A stretch of 5,806 bases of DNA from Chloroflexota bacterium (GTDB taxonomy: Bacteria > Chloroflexota > Dehalococcoidia > GIF9 > AB-539-J10). The stretch spans positions 1 through 5,806 of the forward strand of contig JAUVWD010000051.1 of assembly GCA_030604285.1 (NCBI GenBank). The letters are read 5' to 3'. Under the pieces are notes generated by a model that was not told the DNA's origin, searched no databases, and saw only the letters and a program-made list of their open reading frames with translations. Shown here piece after piece: positions 1 to 5,550 of this stretch. Position 1 is the first letter of the stretch, and each line of letters starts with the position of its first letter. Made by a program: the position numbers and the translations under genes.

Positions 1-120
1 CAGCAAACAGAAGTTGGCCCCGATGTGTCAGACGAGGAATTCCTTCTTCGATACGCTATGTCAAAGCACGAGGTCGACGGGATGCTTGCTGCGGGTCCCA
101 TTAAGACATCTTATCCGTAG
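1..120 (+). CDS. C-terminal 39 codons of an unidentified plus-strand gene, possibly a carboxyltransferase-type protein
   Basis: Frame 1 is open from the first base and ends with TAG at 118-120. The tail reads D-V-S-D-E-E-F-L-L-R-Y, then H-E-V-D-G-M-L-A-A-G-P-I-K-T, and ends S-Y-P. The acidic, helix-forming composition and absence of stops look like real coding sequence. The pattern (S-D-E-E-x-L-L-R-Y, then x-V-x-x-M-x-A-A-G-P) resembles, from memory only, the C-terminal tails of some HMGL-like biotin-dependent carboxyltransferase or oxaloacetate decarboxylase alpha-type proteins. This is a weak family suggestion, not an identification. The gene converges on the minus-strand cluster and ends 146 bases from it, so it belongs to another transcription unit. 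The start and most of the protein lie outside the window. Confidence 0.5.
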   Translation, partial: QQTEVGPDVSDEEFLLRYAMSKHEVDGMLAAGPIKTSYP

Positions 121-230
121 GGCCAAGGATGGAAATAATCTTTGTGAGGTGTGACCTCTCGTTCTCAGGGCCAAAACCTCCTCTCAGTGAGATAGGCGGT
201 GGTGCTAAATTTCGGCTTGTCTTCTTTTTT

Positions 231-258
231 CATCAACCCAATTTTAAAGGTTTTGATG
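231..258. repeat. Inverted repeat in the convergent intergenic gap
   Basis: CATCAA at 231-236 pairs with TTGATG at 253-258, and CC/GG just inside could extend the stem across a two-base bulge. It sits between the plus-strand gene ending at 120 and the minus-strand gene ending at 267. A T-run (225-230) precedes it on the plus strand, so in neither transcript does a U-run follow the stem. It is therefore not a convincing intrinsic terminator, although its position between convergent genes is where one would be expected. The rest of 121-266 has only a 5-bp hairpin (GAGGT-GTG-ACCTC, 146-158) and no coding signal. Confidence 0.3.
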
Positions 259-266
259 TCTAAATG

Positions 267-1412
267 TCAGGAAATACCCAAGGCATGGCGGGCAACAGTT
301 AGCTTATGTATTAAGGGAGACCCTCCATCCTCGATAGCCTCAGCAACATCGCGAAAATACCGCTCTAAGGGGAGATCCTTCCCGAAGCCATAAGCACCAT
401 GGACTAAGATGGCATCTGTTGCCGCCCGGATGGCAACATCTGAGGCAAGGTATCGCGCCATAGCCAGTTGCTTGCTGAACGGCTGTTTCCGAGTCTTGAG
501 GTCGGCTACCTGATAGGTGAGGAGCCTAGCAGCTTCAGTTCCGATAGTCATGTCGGCAATCATCTCTTGAATCATATCAAATTTGCCTATCGTCCTCCCG
601 AACGCCTGTCGCTCTTCGGCGTATTTAATACTGGCATCAATGCAAGCCTGGGCAACACCAACGCAACTGGCAGCAATGCTGAAGTTTATCCCGTGGAGTA
701 GGCTTTCAACTATTTTGTTGCCATTCTCAATACTCCCCAACAGATTTTCCTGCGGTACTCGGCAACCTCGGAAATAAACATTGGCGATATTACACGCCCG
801 TAGCCCGTTCTTGGTAACGGTATCCTGGCTGGAGAAACCCGCCACATCCCGAGTAATCAAGAAGGCACCAAGGCCTCGCTCCCCCCCATTTTTACTAACT
901 TTAGTGACCGCCAAAATCAAGGTTGATACGCCCCCGTTGACGACAAAAACTTTCTCGCCATTAATGACCCACCACCCCTGACTAAGCTCAGCCCAGCTAC
1001 CAAAGTTGCCAACATCCGTTCCCACGCCTGGTTCGTTTAAGGCGCAACAACTGAATAGCTCGCCCTTACACATCAGCGGGAGATACCTTTGTTTCTGTTG
1101 GTCACTGCCCCAGGTCATAAGCATTTCCTCGACAACCGAGTGACTACCAAAAACACTCAGGGCTATTGACAGCGAGGCGCGAGCAATCCCCTCAATGATA
1201 ATAGCATGGCTGATATAATCAAGCCCTGAGCCGCCATATTCTTGAGGAACTATCGACCCCAGCAGTCCCAAAGGTGCCATCTCCCCAATAATCTCCTGAG
1301 GGAAGTGCTCTGCATTGTCATCGCCGGTGGCGGTAGGTTCGATGGAATTTGTGGCAAACTGCCATGCCATATTGCGAACCATAACCTGCTCTTCGGTCAA
1401 ACTAAAATCCAT
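267..1412 (-). CDS. Acyl-CoA dehydrogenase B (381 aa), lacking the usual catalytic Glu; PimD-like candidate
   Basis: This is a full-length FAD-dependent acyl-CoA dehydrogenase, a soluble enzyme that makes an alpha,beta-double bond in an acyl-CoA and passes electrons to ETF. The ATG at 1412 gives the family's usual opening (M-D-F-S-L-T-E-E-Q), with AGAGGA five bases upstream. The N-terminal helical domain spans about 1-115. The beta domain carries the FAD/substrate motif C-A-L-N-E-P-G-V-G-T-D (123-133), and the C-terminal helical domain includes E-R-Q-A-F-G-R (267-273) and H-G-A-Y-G-F-G-K-D (338-346). Near the end, where most members have Y-E-G-T with the catalytic Glu, this protein has I-E-D-G-G (360-364), with one extra residue before the final A-R-H. 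The alternative Glu position used by isovaleryl-CoA dehydrogenase (helix G) is also not Glu here (around I242-N243). It is the last gene of the cluster, 115 bases after dehydrogenase A. A substrate such as pimeloyl-CoA or a cyclohexane-carboxyl-CoA is inferred from context only. Confidence 0.93.
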   Translation of the reverse strand: MDFSLTEEQVMVRNMAWQFATNSIEPTATGDDNAEHFPQEIIGEMAPLGLLGSIVPQEYGGSGLDYISHAIIIEGIARASLSIALSVFGSHSVVEEMLMTWGSDQQKQRYLPLMCKGELFSCCALNEPGVGTDVGNFGSWAELSQGWWVINGEKVFVVNGGVSTLILAVTKVSKNGGERGLGAFLITRDVAGFSSQDTVTKNGLRACNIANVYFRGCRVPQENLLGSIENGNKIVESLLHGINFSIAASCVGVAQACIDASIKYAEERQAFGRTIGKFDMIQEMIADMTIGTEAARLLTYQVADLKTRKQPFSKQLAMARYLASDVAIRAATDAILVHGAYGFGKDLPLERYFRDVAEAIEDGGSPLIHKLTVARHALGIS

Positions 1413-1527
1413 CGGCTTCCTCTTTTAGCTTCTGCCTCGCTTAGTCATGATTACCAGCCTTGTATTCCCAGATTTCCGTAGTTAGCTCCCCTCACACCTG
1501 AACTCAGTCGACCCGATCACTACAAAG

Positions 1528-2667
1528 TTATCTGAGCAATGTTCTAGATATAATAAGCTTCAGTATATTGCGGGTTCCCTCGGTAATAGGGAAGCAACGA
1601 GAATCATTCATATATCTTCGCAGAGCCATATTTAATGGGAAACTAAAACTGCCAAAGATCTCCATTGCTGTCTCTGCTGCCTTTACTGCTGCTTCGCAAG
1701 CAACATATTTAGCTGTCGGTACATCGAGGGGATCCCCGATACCCCTATCCTTATTGGCTGCAACTTGATAAATCAGCATCCTCGCCGCCTCGTGCTCAAT
1801 ATACATCTCAGCAATTCTGGCCTCTACCAACTGCAAATTCCCGATCTTTTGTCCTGCCTGTTTGCGTTCCTTAACAAAGTTAATACAGTCATCTAAACAA
1901 GCGTGACCAAGGCCAAGGGCTCTGGTGCTAGCACACAGCCGACTTTCTCCCAAGGTCTCCATCAAAATCCCATAGCCCTCACCTTTATTCCCGAGCAAGC
2001 AGTCTTTTGATATCTCGACATCTTGAAATGCTACCTCTGAAGCTCGGCAACAATGCAAACCTAGTTCCTCTATAAGATGTGTAGAAATGCCAGGGCTATC
2101 TTTTAAATCTACAATAAAGCACGAAATTCCCCTGGTTCCCTTTTCCTTATCGGTATAGACCCAGAAAAGGCCCATATCAGCTACCGAACCACCTGTCGCC
2201 CATGTTTTGGTTCCATTCAAGATAAACCTATCACCCTTCTCAACAGCTACCATCTTCATTGCAGCTACATCGGAACCAGCGTCAGGTTCTGTAGAGCTAA
2301 AACAACCAATAATGTCGCCACTGACCAGACCACGTACATATTTATCCTTCTGTTCCTCTGTTCCATGCCTTAGAATTGTCAATCCCGGGCCTACAGTCTG
2401 TGATGTCGGTAGCATACAATAAGAAGCACTTACGCGACCAAGTTCCTCCACACAGAGAACAGTGCCCAAGAACCCAACATTATTCCCCCCATACTCTTCA
2501 GGAACTACGCCGGCAAAGAATCCCAGCTCACCCATTTCCTTGACAATTTCCGGGCGAAATACCCCTTTGTCGTAATCCTCTTCCTGAACTACAGATATTC
2601 TTTTTTCAGCATAGTCCCTTGCTCTTTGCTTTATTTCTTTTTGCTCCTCAGTTAATTCAAAAAACAA
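1528..2667 (-). CDS. Acyl-CoA dehydrogenase A (379 aa, TTG start), catalytic Glu present; PimC-like candidate
   Basis: A second full-length FAD-dependent acyl-CoA dehydrogenase. The frame is open to an ATG at 2703, but that ATG has no Shine-Dalgarno. AGGAGG at 2676-2681 lies eight bases before TTG at 2667, and the TTG start gives F-F-E-L-T-E-E-Q-K, matching the usual family beginning and length. Motifs, numbered from the TTG: S-S-T-E-P-D-A-G-S-D (124-133), W-A-T-G-G (156-160), E-R-K-Q-A-G (267-272), and I-T-E-G-T (361-365) with the expected catalytic base E363. An oddity is A271 where most relatives have Phe in R-x-x-F-G. It lies 105 bases after the UbiD-like gene and 115 bases before dehydrogenase B, so it is probably cotranscribed. 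It keeps the catalytic Glu that B lacks, so the two could be the active and accessory subunits of one enzyme (inference). The exact substrate cannot be read from the sequence. Confidence 0.93.
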   Translation of the reverse strand: MFFELTEEQKEIKQRARDYAEKRISVVQEEDYDKGVFRPEIVKEMGELGFFAGVVPEEYGGNNVGFLGTVLCVEELGRVSASYCMLPTSQTVGPGLTILRHGTEEQKDKYVRGLVSGDIIGCFSSTEPDAGSDVAAMKMVAVEKGDRFILNGTKTWATGGSVADMGLFWVYTDKEKGTRGISCFIVDLKDSPGISTHLIEELGLHCCRASEVAFQDVEISKDCLLGNKGEGYGILMETLGESRLCASTRALGLGHACLDDCINFVKERKQAGQKIGNLQLVEARIAEMYIEHEAARMLIYQVAANKDRGIGDPLDVPTAKYVACEAAVKAAETAMEIFGSFSFPLNMALRRYMNDSRCFPITEGTRNILKLIISRTLLR

Positions 2668-2675
2668 GTTCGCGA

Positions 2676-2681
2676 CCTCCT
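2676..2681 (-). promoter_or_regulatory. Shine-Dalgarno that decides a TTG start for dehydrogenase A
   Basis: AGGAGG on the minus strand, within a longer GAGGAGGT match to the anti-Shine-Dalgarno, sits eight bases before TTG at 2667. The in-frame ATG 36 bases further upstream has no such site, and using it would place this Shine-Dalgarno inside the coding region. TTG is therefore the more likely start. Confidence 0.8.
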
Positions 2682-2772
2682 CATCGAACTGTAAGATTAC
2701 CATTCAGCAAGTGCTTAGCCGCTAGCCAGCTTCCGCCCTCAATCAATTGCTAACCCTTATCTTTGCTGCTTC

Positions 2773-4230
2773 TTATACTTTAATTCCGTATTTGTCCCAC
2801 TTCCTCCTTACCATATTCATGGTATCATCATCAGGGTAAGCTACAAGAGCGAATCTTCCTCCGCCATACTCATCCGCCCGCGGTCTATCTATCGACTTGG
2901 TAGCATCGATCAGTAGTCTGGTGCCTTTATTCCCGCCGGGGCCTAGCCGATCCTTGATATGGACAATGGGGTCAAGGGCATGAATCCAGCCGGGGTATTG
3001 TATGAGATCTCGAGTAGGATCAACACGGTAAGCCAGGGCCCAGAATACTCGATTCAAATCCCATATATCCACGTCCTGGTCACATACTATAATATTCTTG
3101 CCCACATCAAGAGTTATCTTTGAGCCCCATATATTAGCTGCTACCTGCTGAACCTGTCCATAATAGCTATTATCTATTTGAACAATGGTATTGGTATAAG
3201 CGGTGCTGGGGTCACAGTTAACCCCGGTAATCCCAATCATTTTCTCCTCTAGCAAGTTCCATACCATGGCACTATGGCTCACCGAGCAAAGCCTGTGGTC
3301 TTCGGTGCTGGGTAGCCCCTCCAGTGTTCCCTGAAGAATAGGGTCATTTCTAAAGGTAATGCAGTTCACCTTATACACTGGCCTCATACTGGGTAACCCA
3401 TAATGACCGGTAAACTCGCCAAAGGGACCATCATTCTTAAATGTTTCCTTATCAGTTATGACCTCCCCCTCAAGAACGATCTCAGCCGATGCTGGGACAC
3501 GAAGGTCTACCGTTTCGCATTTCACCAGTTCAACTGGCTCCTGTCTCAGAGCACCCATTATATCCCATTCATCAACACCTTCAGGGATTGGAGCTGCTGC
3601 AACTGCTGGCAGGGTCTGATCCCAGCCGATAGCTACCGCCAGCGGCAAATTCTGTCCTTTAGCACGATACTTCCTCCAATGCATCCAAATGTGTTGACCC
3701 TGGGCAACGGCCATGCTGGTAGTGCTCTTATCATGAATTACCTGGCGATACATGCCTACATTTTCCCAACCGGTATCCGGGTCCTTGGTTATCACGCCAT
3801 GAAAAGTGCTTATGTATCTACCGCCGTCAAACTTTAGCCAATGGGGGGTAGGGAACTGAAATAGGTCGACATCGTCCCCCTTCACGATATTCTCCTTGCA
3901 CGGAGCGGCATCGACGACTGCAGGCTTTATGGGCTTCTTGACCCGTTCTCGCCAGACCTGAATGAGGTCTTTGTAGGGTGTATCTTTGGGCAAGCCCATC
4001 ATTAGCGTTACTCTGGGGAAGGTAGCCAGTGAGCCACAAAATAGCTTGATGCAAGCAGTATCCTTGTGGTCCTTGATGTTTTCAAAAAGCAGTGCCGGAC
4101 CCTGGCGCTCCATAGTCTCGCGTAACACCCCTCCAATTTCCAGGTCCCAATTTACCTCCGTTTTAACCCTAGCTAATTCGCCTTCCTCCTCCAGAAGGCT
4201 TATCCATTCTCTTAAGTCCTTGACTGCCAT
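2773..4230 (-). CDS. UbiD-family prFMN-dependent decarboxylase/carboxylase (485 aa)
   Basis: UbiD-family enzymes use prenylated FMN (made by UbiX) to remove or add a carboxylate on aromatic or unsaturated acids. The ATG at 4230 is chosen because GAGGAG lies seven bases upstream (4238-4243); the frame continues 18 codons to another ATG at 4284, but that extension has no ribosome site and a non-family sequence. The cofactor and metal site can be placed by comparison with Fdc1: N157 and R162 in E-N-V-G-M-Y-R (N168/R173), H180 in G-Q-H-I (H191), and probably E221 in V-D-E-W-D (E233). The acid motif is N-D-G-P-F-G-E (266-272): E272 matches E282, but D267 stands where most members have Glu (E277). 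V-K-C-E-T (236-240) and the long C-terminal oligomerisation region are present, and length is normal for the family. Neighbouring CoA-pathway genes favour an aromatic or cyclic acid substrate rather than ubiquinone synthesis. Direction of reaction and substrate are unknown; benzene or phenylphosphate carboxylase-like roles are possible. Confidence 0.92.
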   Translation of the reverse strand: MAVKDLREWISLLEEEGELARVKTEVNWDLEIGGVLRETMERQGPALLFENIKDHKDTACIKLFCGSLATFPRVTLMMGLPKDTPYKDLIQVWRERVKKPIKPAVVDAAPCKENIVKGDDVDLFQFPTPHWLKFDGGRYISTFHGVITKDPDTGWENVGMYRQVIHDKSTTSMAVAQGQHIWMHWRKYRAKGQNLPLAVAIGWDQTLPAVAAAPIPEGVDEWDIMGALRQEPVELVKCETVDLRVPASAEIVLEGEVITDKETFKNDGPFGEFTGHYGLPSMRPVYKVNCITFRNDPILQGTLEGLPSTEDHRLCSVSHSAMVWNLLEEKMIGITGVNCDPSTAYTNTIVQIDNSYYGQVQQVAANIWGSKITLDVGKNIIVCDQDVDIWDLNRVFWALAYRVDPTRDLIQYPGWIHALDPIVHIKDRLGPGGNKGTRLLIDATKSIDRPRADEYGGGRFALVAYPDDDTMNMVRRKWDKYGIKV

Positions 4231-4284
4231 CTTATTTCTCCTCACTATACAAATGGTACAACTTTTGCTTGCTATAAAGGTCAC

Positions 4285-4366
4285 CCCCTTTGATGAAGGG
4301 GAGCTTGGAGCATCCGCTCCAGGCAGAGGTGAGAGCGGATGGTCTCGCCCACCCTCTTGGGAGACC
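4285..4366 (-). promoter_or_regulatory. Structured leader before the UbiD-like gene: three successive hairpins
   Basis: In transcript order (minus strand): a hairpin with arms at 4361-4366 and 4341-4346 (GGTCTC/GAGACC, extendable by two pairs across a bulged base); a nine-bp perfect stem with arms 4333-4341 and 4311-4319 (CATCCGCTC/GAGCGGATG, 13-base loop); and a six-bp stem with arms 4296-4301 and 4285-4290 (CCCCTT/AAGGGG, five-base loop). The first two stems directly abut. No U-run follows any of them, so this is not a typical intrinsic terminator. It occupies the largest gap of the cluster (4231-4456), 55 bases before the UbiD-like start. It may be a cis-acting RNA element, a processing site, or an mRNA stabiliser. 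I could not match it to a known riboswitch class. Confidence 0.45.
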
Positions 4367-4396
4367 GTATTGGGTTAAGATTAATACCGGGCTAGA

Positions 4397-4414
4397 TTGA
4401 CCGACGCTTGTCAA
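4397..4414. promoter_or_regulatory. Short inverted repeat overlapping a TTGACA hexamer
   Basis: TTGAC and GTCAA form five-bp arms separated by eight bases. On the minus strand the outer arm extends to TTGACA (4409-4414), a perfect -35-like hexamer reading toward the UbiD-like gene. The only -10-like hexamer downstream (TATTAA) is 22 bases away, too far for a good sigma-70 promoter. It could be an operator for a dimeric regulator at an internal promoter, or chance. Confidence 0.25.
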
Positions 4415-4456
4415 CCTATGACACAAGTTAAGCTGTTTGGTATTATTGGTTATGCT

Positions 4457-5236
4457 CTATCTGAACTTGGAAAAGTCTGCCTTTCTTTTTTCAGCAAACG
4501 CTTTTTTGGCTTCCTCCACTTCTTTGGTACCCCAGAACAATCTAACGGCAGCCGCGGACCATGCCTCGAAGCCATACTGGTGGTCGGTCTCGGCATTGAA
4601 GGCAAGCTTACAGAACTTGAGGGCAGTGGATGATAGTGACAGGATTTCCTGGCACCAGTTATTTACTTCTTCCTTAAGCTTGTCAAGGGGTACCACCTTG
4701 TTTACCAAGCCCATCTCCAGTGCTTCCTCGGCTGTGTATTGGCGGCAGAGGTACCACATTTCCCTGGCTTTTTTCTCTCCCACTACCCGGGTTAGATAGG
4801 AGACACCGAAGCCAGCATCAAAGCTGCCCACTCTAGGGCCCGCTTGGCCAAACGTGGCATTCTCCGAGGCTATGGTTAAATCACAAAGCAGCGCAAGTAT
4901 ATTCCCGCCGCCTACAGCATACCCATTAACAGCGGCAATCACAGGCTTTGGAATGCTCCTTATTGCGGTATGCACCTTAGTGTGCCAATAATCCATCTCC
5001 TTGGAATAGCCCCCTCGCTGGGCTGCCTCCTTGAGATCGCCACCGGCACAGAATGCCTTATCACCAGTACCCGTAAGGACTACTACGCCGACACTCGTAT
5101 CGAGTTCGGCATCATGAAAGGCGTGTGCCATCTCCTTCAGTGTGTTTGTAGTAAAGGCATTATAGGCTTGTGGACGATTAATAGTTATCCAGGCTACCCC
5201 GTCCTTCCTTTCATAGGTGATACATTTGAATTCCAA
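4457..5236 (-). CDS. BadI/MenB-type crotonase (259 aa, TTG start), probable ring-opening 2-ketocyclohexane-carboxyl-CoA hydrolase-like enzyme
   Basis: A crotonase-superfamily protein of the subgroup shared by BadI (hydrolytic ring opening of 2-ketocyclohexane-1-carboxyl-CoA to pimeloyl-CoA) and MenB (DHNA-CoA synthase). Motifs: I-N-R-P (19-22), the first oxyanion-hole strand A-F-C-A-G-G-D-L (61-68), G-Y-A-V-G-G-G-N (105-112), F-G-Q-A-G-P-R-V-G-S-F-D (129-140) with D140 at the conserved active-site Asp position, then G-E-K-K-A-R-E-M-W-Y-L-C-R-Q-Y (153-167), and the C-terminal K-R-K-x-x-F (250-255 region). Length is normal for BadI (about 260). The start is TTG at 5236: an in-frame TAG lies just upstream, and AGGAGG is seven bases before it. 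The gene follows the ligase remnant by 55 bases. No menaquinone genes are nearby, while acyl-CoA genes are, so a BadI-like role is favoured; a MenB-like ring-closing (Dieckmann) reaction cannot be excluded from sequence alone. Confidence 0.88.
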   Translation of the reverse strand: MEFKCITYERKDGVAWITINRPQAYNAFTTNTLKEMAHAFHDAELDTSVGVVVLTGTGDKAFCAGGDLKEAAQRGGYSKEMDYWHTKVHTAIRSIPKPVIAAVNGYAVGGGNILALLCDLTIASENATFGQAGPRVGSFDAGFGVSYLTRVVGEKKAREMWYLCRQYTAEEALEMGLVNKVVPLDKLKEEVNNWCQEILSLSSTALKFCKLAFNAETDHQYGFEAWSAAAVRLFWGTKEVEEAKKAFAEKRKADFSKFR

Positions 5237-5243
5237 ACCTGGG

Positions 5244-5249
5244 CCTCCT
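5244..5249 (-). promoter_or_regulatory. Shine-Dalgarno for the TTG-started crotonase
   Basis: A perfect AGGAGG on the minus strand lies seven bases before TTG at 5236. The in-frame TAG at 5249-5251 rules out any start further upstream, and the TTG gives the expected family N-terminus (E-F-K-C-I-T-Y-E), so this site fixes the start. Confidence 0.85.
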
Positions 5250-5291
5250 AACGGGTCTGCTCATTATCACTCCCTTTCCTTCAAGCCCAGC

Positions 5292-5528
5292 TTATCGATA
5301 GCCTACTCTCTTTGCCTGAACTTTTGCACCTTTCCTTGGGAGGTTAAGCGGAAATTGCTCTACAAAGAACACATACCTTGGAACCTTAATATCGGCTATT
5401 TTGTCCTTGCAATAGTTTATTATCTCCTCTTCAGTAGCCGTTTGGCCCTTCTTTAAGCGAATGAAGGCAACTCCAATTTCACGCAGCCTTTCGTCTGGAA
5501 CAGCCACCACACATACGACTTCTATCTT
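5292..5528 (-). pseudogene. 3' remnant of an acyl-CoA ligase (AMP-binding enzyme, C-terminal domain only)
   Basis: About 78 residues match the C-terminal subdomain of ANL-superfamily acid-CoA ligases: K-I-E-V-V-C-V-V-A-V-P-D-E-R at the start, then V-A-F-I-R-L-K-K-G, K-V-P-R-Y-V-F-F-V-E-Q-F-P-L, and G-A-K-V-Q-A-K near the end, whose Lys (codon at 5322-5324) aligns with the adenylation lysine of motif A10. A full ligase has about 500-550 residues; the AMP-binding domain is absent. The frame stays open only to 5577-5579 (TAA), and the residues before K-I-E no longer look like the family (the usual His-Pro of the preceding helix and the G-E-N-I-Y-P segment are missing in all three minus frames). 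The GTG at 5510 is an in-frame start codon but not a credible gene start. It was probably the first gene of this catabolic cluster, activating the acid substrate. The truncation could be biological or an assembly join. Confidence 0.75.
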
Positions 5529-5550
5529 TGCAGCAGGATTTCCCGTTTCA

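Noticed and set aside
3403..3837. A 144-codon plus-strand open frame inside the UbiD-like gene, and other long plus-strand frames opposite the dehydrogenase and crotonase genes.
   Set aside because: They lie antisense to well-supported enzymes whose motifs are intact, and their translations show no family features.
4244..4249. TATAGT as a -10 box just before the UbiD-like gene.
   Set aside because: No acceptable -35 lies 16-18 bases upstream, and a start there would fall inside the ribosome-binding site.
4231..4284. An 18-codon N-terminal extension of the UbiD-like protein to ATG 4284.
   Set aside because: There is no ribosome-binding site before this ATG, while GAGGAG stands at good spacing before the ATG at 4230, and the extension does not resemble UbiD N-termini.
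4285..4366. Resemblance of parts of the UbiD leader to known riboswitches: GGGTGG as in T-boxes, and GCATCCGCTCC as in the 3' end of tetrahydrofolate riboswitches.
   Set aside because: Only short strings match. The T-box specifier stem and the conserved antiterminator bases are absent, and the folate-riboswitch core is not present on either strand. The downstream gene also does not fit either class.
5210..5263. A 17-codon minus-strand reading frame (M-S-R-P-V-R-R-P) overlapping the crotonase start.
   Set aside because: It overlaps the Shine-Dalgarno and start of the crotonase in another frame and is too short and basic to call without further evidence.
5461..5550. Plus-strand open frame beginning with ATG 5461 and continuing into the recombinase fragment.
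   Set aside because: This part is antisense to clear ligase coding sequence, has no integrase-like residues and no ribosome site; the open frame is most likely accidental fusion at the breakpoint.
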